The notes below the pieces were generated by a model, which saw only the letters and a program-made list of their open reading frames with translations, searched no databases and was not told the DNA's origin. This document shows, piece after piece, positions 61,383 to 64,000 of a stretch of 64,000 nt of DNA. Source of the DNA: Fulvimarina sp040239565 (GTDB taxonomy: Bacteria; Pseudomonadota; Alphaproteobacteria; Rhizobiales; Rhizobiaceae); assembly GCF_040239565.1 (NCBI RefSeq), contig NZ_JBEHWS010000001.1:496001-560000 (forward strand), written 5' to 3'. The position numbers and the translations under genes are program-made. The stretch's first letter is position 1. Every line of letters begins with the position of its first letter.

Positions 61383-62630
61383 ATGAGCCTGCAATCCAAT
61401 ATGCGGATCGACGCGGACAGGCTCTGGAATGCCATCCACGAGATGGCCGAGATCGGCCCGGGCGTTGCCGGCGGCAACAACCGGCAAACCCTGACGGACG
61501 ACGACGCCAAGGGTCGGGCTCTCTTCAAGAAATGGTGCGAAGCCGCAGGGCTCACGATGGGCGTCGACGCGATGGGCACGATGTTCATGCGCCGCGAGGG
61601 AGCGGACCCGGACGCCCTGCCGGTCTATGTCGGCAGCCATCTCGACACCCAGCCGACAGGCGGGCGCTATGACGGCGTTCTCGGCGTTCTCGGCGCGCTG
61701 GAGGTCGTTCGGACGCTCAACGACCTCGACATCAAGACGAAGCATCCGATCGTGGTCACCAACTGGACGAACGAGGAAGGTACGCGCTTTGCCCCGGCCA
61801 TGATGGCGTCCGGGGTTTTCGCCGGTGTCATTCCTCTGGAAGAGGCTTACGCCAAGACCGATGCAAAGGGTCTCGCCTTCGGCGACGAGCTGGCGCGCAT
61901 CGGCTGGAAGGGCGAGGAAGAGGTCGGCGCGCGCAAGATGCACGCCTTCCTGGAGCTTCATATCGAGCAGGGCCCGATCCTCGAGGCCGAAGGCAAGGAT
62001 ATCGGCGTCGTCACCCATGGGCAGGGCTTGCGCTGGATCCAGTGCACGGTGACCGGCAAGGAGAGCCATACCGGATCGACGCCGATGCCCATGCGCAGGA
62101 ATGCAGGCCGCGGCCTCTCCCAGATCACCGAACTCGTCCACGAAATTGCCATGGACAACGCGCCGAACGCCGTCGGTGCGATCGGGCATATCGACGTCTA
62201 TCCCAACTCCCGCAACATCATCCCCGGCAAGGTCGTCTTCACGATCGACTTCCGCAGCCACGAGCTCGACCGGCTGAACGCCATGGTCGAGCGCTTCGAG
62301 GAGGAAGCGCCGAAACTGTGCGAGGCGCTCGGCGTCGAACTCTCCCACGAGATCGTCGGCCAGTTCGACCCGCCGGAATTCGATCGGGGCCTCGTCCAGA
62401 CGATCCGCGATGGCGCCGAACGGCTCGGCTACAGTCACAAAGATATCGTTTCGGGCGCAGGACACGACGCCTGCTGGATCAACAGGCTGGCGCCCACCGC
62501 GATGATCATGTGCCCCTGCGTCGACGGGCTCTCCCACAACGAAGCCGAGGAGATCACCAAGGACTGGGCGAAGGCCGGCGCGGACGTTCTCCTGCATGCC
62601 GTGGTGGAGACGGCGGAGATCGTGGAGTAG
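61383..62630 (+). CDS. Zn-dependent N-carbamoyl-beta-alanine amidohydrolase-type enzyme
   Basis: A 415-residue M20-type hydrolase of the hydantoinase/carbamoylase family. Metal sites: VGSHLDTQPTGGRYDGVLGV (His, Asp), NWTNEEGTRFAPAM (Glu-Glu), FLELHIEQGPILEAEG (His) and SGAGHDACWINRLAPTAMIM (His). Dimer-face residues GKESHTGSTPM are present. Between rutR and dihydropyrimidinase, it most likely hydrolyses N-carbamoyl-beta-alanine to beta-alanine, CO2 and NH3; allantoate amidohydrolase is a close relative but the window already has allantoicase. AGAGG precedes the ATG at 61383. Confidence 0.92.
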   Translation: MSLQSNMRIDADRLWNAIHEMAEIGPGVAGGNNRQTLTDDDAKGRALFKKWCEAAGLTMGVDAMGTMFMRREGADPDALPVYVGSHLDTQPTGGRYDGVLGVLGALEVVRTLNDLDIKTKHPIVVTNWTNEEGTRFAPAMMASGVFAGVIPLEEAYAKTDAKGLAFGDELARIGWKGEEEVGARKMHAFLELHIEQGPILEAEGKDIGVVTHGQGLRWIQCTVTGKESHTGSTPMPMRRNAGRGLSQITELVHEIAMDNAPNAVGAIGHIDVYPNSRNIIPGKVVFTIDFRSHELDRLNAMVERFEEEAPKLCEALGVELSHEIVGQFDPPEFDRGLVQTIRDGAERLGYSHKDIVSGAGHDACWINRLAPTAMIMCPCVDGLSHNEAEEITKDWAKAGADVLLHAVVETAEIVE

Positions 62631-62639
62631 GATAGGCCG

Positions 62640-62771
62640 GTGAACCAGCTGCAGGAACTCGCCATGGGCCGACCGAAGGAACTGACGGAAAAGCAACGGG
62701 CTGAACTTCGCGCGATGGGGTTCATACCCGTCGAAATCTGGGTGCCTGACTGGGATTATCCGGAATTTTAG
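62640..62771 (+). CDS. Small DUF3018/MazE-like protein or fragment
   Basis: A 43-residue frame starting with GTG, or 35 residues from an internal ATG (MGRPKELTEKQRAELRAMGF then IPVEIWVPDWDYPEF). The pattern GRP-x-LT-x-x-QRAELR-x-x-GF-x-PVEIWVPDW is that of small antitoxin MazE-like proteins, which normally run about 30-40 residues longer. So it may be a C-terminally truncated antitoxin. No toxin gene follows. It lies 9 nt after the amidohydrolase gene. Confidence 0.55.
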   Translation: MNQLQELAMGRPKELTEKQRAELRAMGFIPVEIWVPDWDYPEF

Positions 62772-62983
62772 AGGCGCATGAAGCGCAAAAGGGCGGTGAT
62801 CGCCAAGTCAGACATAAGAAATCTGACTTCGAAAAATTCTGTGGCAGAGTTTTAAGAATAAAATCTTTCGCCCTCCTGCAAACTCCGTTGGTCAAGCATC
62901 AAATTTAGGAAAATACGTTGTCGGACACAGGAAGTCTCGGATTCCAAATTCAACCATCCTCTGATCGAACGCAGCCCGTTGAG
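62772..62983. other. AT-rich intergenic segment
   Basis: About 210 bp with a sharp rise in AT content compared with the operon upstream. It has a hairpin, AAGTCAGA / TCTGACTT, without a T-run, so not a clear terminator. It marks the left boundary of the foreign-looking segment that contains the frameshifted gene. Confidence 0.4.
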
Positions 62984-63882
62984 ATGAGTAAGACGCAGTT
63001 TAAAATCGCATATGATGGCCCTGCCCTTGAAAACGGCTCGATGGATGTCCGAGATCTGGCGCCAGCCCTATTGGCGGCGGGCCAACTGTTCGAAGCTGCA
63101 AATACCGCACTGAATGGAGACAGAGCTAAAATCCGTATTGATGTTCGTGCGACGGAATTAGGCAGCTTCGAAATTCTATGGAGGTCGTGCAAACATGGGG
63201 CCAGCAGGCGAAAGACCTGCTGTCCGGCGACTGGGTAACGGCAGCGATCAATCTAAAAGAATTGATACTTATTGGTGCTGGTACTTCAGGTGGCCTAATA
63301 TGGCTTATTAAAACACTGAAAGGAAGAAATCCAGATCGCATAGAAAAACTCGACGAAAACACGGTCCGCATCACAATCGATACACAGTCTTTCACCGTTC
63401 CAATTGAGTTGCTATCACTATATCAAGAAATTTCTGTAAGAAAAGCTGCAGAGGAACTCATTAGAAAGCCGCTCAGCAAGTCTGGAATTGAGAAATTTAA
63501 GGTAATAGAAGGGGAATTTGAGAGGATCAGCGTTAAAGAAGAAGAAGCTGAAAGCTTTCGGTTTCAATCTTCCTCTGATAGAGTGATACTTGATGATGTG
63601 AGAAGATCGGCCTTCTCCATGGTTTCGCTCACTTTTAAAGAAGGAAATAAATGGAGGCTTTTTAATGGCACTAGTCAGATAAGTGCTTTAATTGAAGACG
63701 AAGATTTCATCGCAAGAGTTGATAATAGCTCGGTCTCATTTTCTAAAGGTGACGTCTTAATTTGCGATGTTCGAATCATACAATCTCAAAGCGATGCAGG
63801 GCTTAAGACCGAATATATAATCAAAAAAGTGATCGAGCATCTCAAGCCTCCTAGGCAAATGTCTTTTCCAGACTTCGACTAA
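62984..63882 (+). pseudogene. Frameshifted AT-rich gene for a single-TM protein of unknown function
   Basis: Two overlapping frames read as one protein. The first (from ATG 62984) runs KTQFKIAYDGPALENGSMDV to ATELGSFEIL, then turns to unlikely sequence and stops at 63238. The second is open from 63178 (MEVVQTWGQQAKDLLSGDWV) and continues to 63882. A one-base loss near 63170-63180 would join them. After residue about 85 there is one hydrophobic segment (LILIGAGTSGGLIWLI), then a soluble region with SFTVPIELLSLYQEISVRKA and a C-terminal half rich in Lys, Glu, Ser. Base composition is distinctly AT-rich with rare-looking codons (AAA, ATA, AGA), unlike its neighbours. Function unknown; likely acquired DNA. 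Confidence 0.65.
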
Positions 63883-63907
63883 AGCTACAGAAGACAGGAG
63901 AAACCCC

Positions 63908-64000
63908 ATGACCCTCGTCATCAAGGGCGGTACCATCGTCACCGCCGATCTCACCTACAAGGCCGACATCCTCGTCGACGGCGGCACAATCGTCGAGATC
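63908..64000 (+). CDS. hydA: Dihydropyrimidinase (5' end only)
   Basis: Only the first 31 codons lie within the window: MTLVIKGGTIVTADLTYKAD then ILVDGGTIVEI. This is the standard N-terminal beta-sandwich of dihydropyrimidinases/hydantoinases. ACAGGAGAAA precedes the ATG. It would hydrolyse dihydrouracil to N-carbamoyl-beta-alanine, the step between PreTA and the amidohydrolase. High GC returns here after the AT-rich segment. Confidence 0.85.
   Translation, partial: MTLVIKGGTIVTADLTYKADILVDGGTIVEI

Noticed and set aside
62807..62834. Hairpin AAGTCAGA / TCTGACTT as a terminator
   Set aside because: The stem is short and not followed by a T-run.
63160..63185. Programmed -1 frameshift in the AT-rich gene
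   Set aside because: No X-XXY-YYZ slippery heptamer is in phase near the frame change and no stable hairpin follows at 5-8 nt; a plain frameshift is simpler.

Overview
The window is high-GC DNA with gene content typical of Alphaproteobacteria, most likely Hyphomicrobiales (Rhizobiales). The clues are TRAP and sugar ABC systems, a cytochrome-fused urate hydroxylase, a fused allantoinase/OHCU decarboxylase, a CsbD gene behind a GGAAC-N16-CGTT (EcfG-type) promoter, DUF1674/SdhAF4, and RutR. Genus cannot be fixed from sequence alone. Most of the window is catabolic: sugar acids, an unidentified sugar, purines and pyrimidines.

Region 1 (1-7867) is for sugar acids. On the minus strand, an L-rhamnonate dehydratase-like gene is followed by a TRAP transporter (dctP, dctQ, start of dctM), with a LysR regulator divergent. 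On the plus strand, denD-otnK-otnC-otnI forms a D-erythronate/tetronate operon behind a candidate promoter and palindromic operator. Region 2 (8038-15236) has a LacI regulator, a TIM-barrel isomerase, a Gfo/Idh/MocA dehydrogenase and a complete sugar ABC importer. Similar 18-bp palindromes lie upstream of the regulator and of the operon. A 152-bp MITE-like element sits exactly at the stop codon of the last gene.

Region 3 (15555-42777) holds Liv-type ABC genes and a full purine route: guanine deaminase, XdhABC, urate hydroxylase PuuD, HIU hydrolase, the OHCU decarboxylase domain, allantoinase, allantoicase and ureidoglycolate lyase. Together these give glyoxylate and urea. A nucleoside-type BMP ABC importer lies inside the block. 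A four-gene phospholipid cassette (CDP-alcohol transferase, PlsC, CdsA, membrane protein) and an SH3 protein interrupt it. A Tat-exported molybdenum hydroxylase with a diheme cytochrome follows.

Region 4 (43088-56813) has csbD, two near-identical flagellins, ppa, an NCS2 nucleobase permease, the htpX-rsmB-lipoprotein-purH run, sdhAF4, a secreted nuclease, a CMD-family protein and a cyclopropane fatty acid synthase-like gene.

Region 5 (56828-64000) is reductive pyrimidine catabolism: preT, preA, RutR, an N-carbamoyl-beta-alanine amidohydrolase-type enzyme, and the start of dihydropyrimidinase. RutR-like palindromes precede preT and lie between rutR and the amidohydrolase gene. Two pieces of foreign-looking DNA interrupt this region. 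One is a hicA toxin gene whose hicB partner carries an in-frame TAG. The other is an AT-rich frameshifted gene of unknown function.
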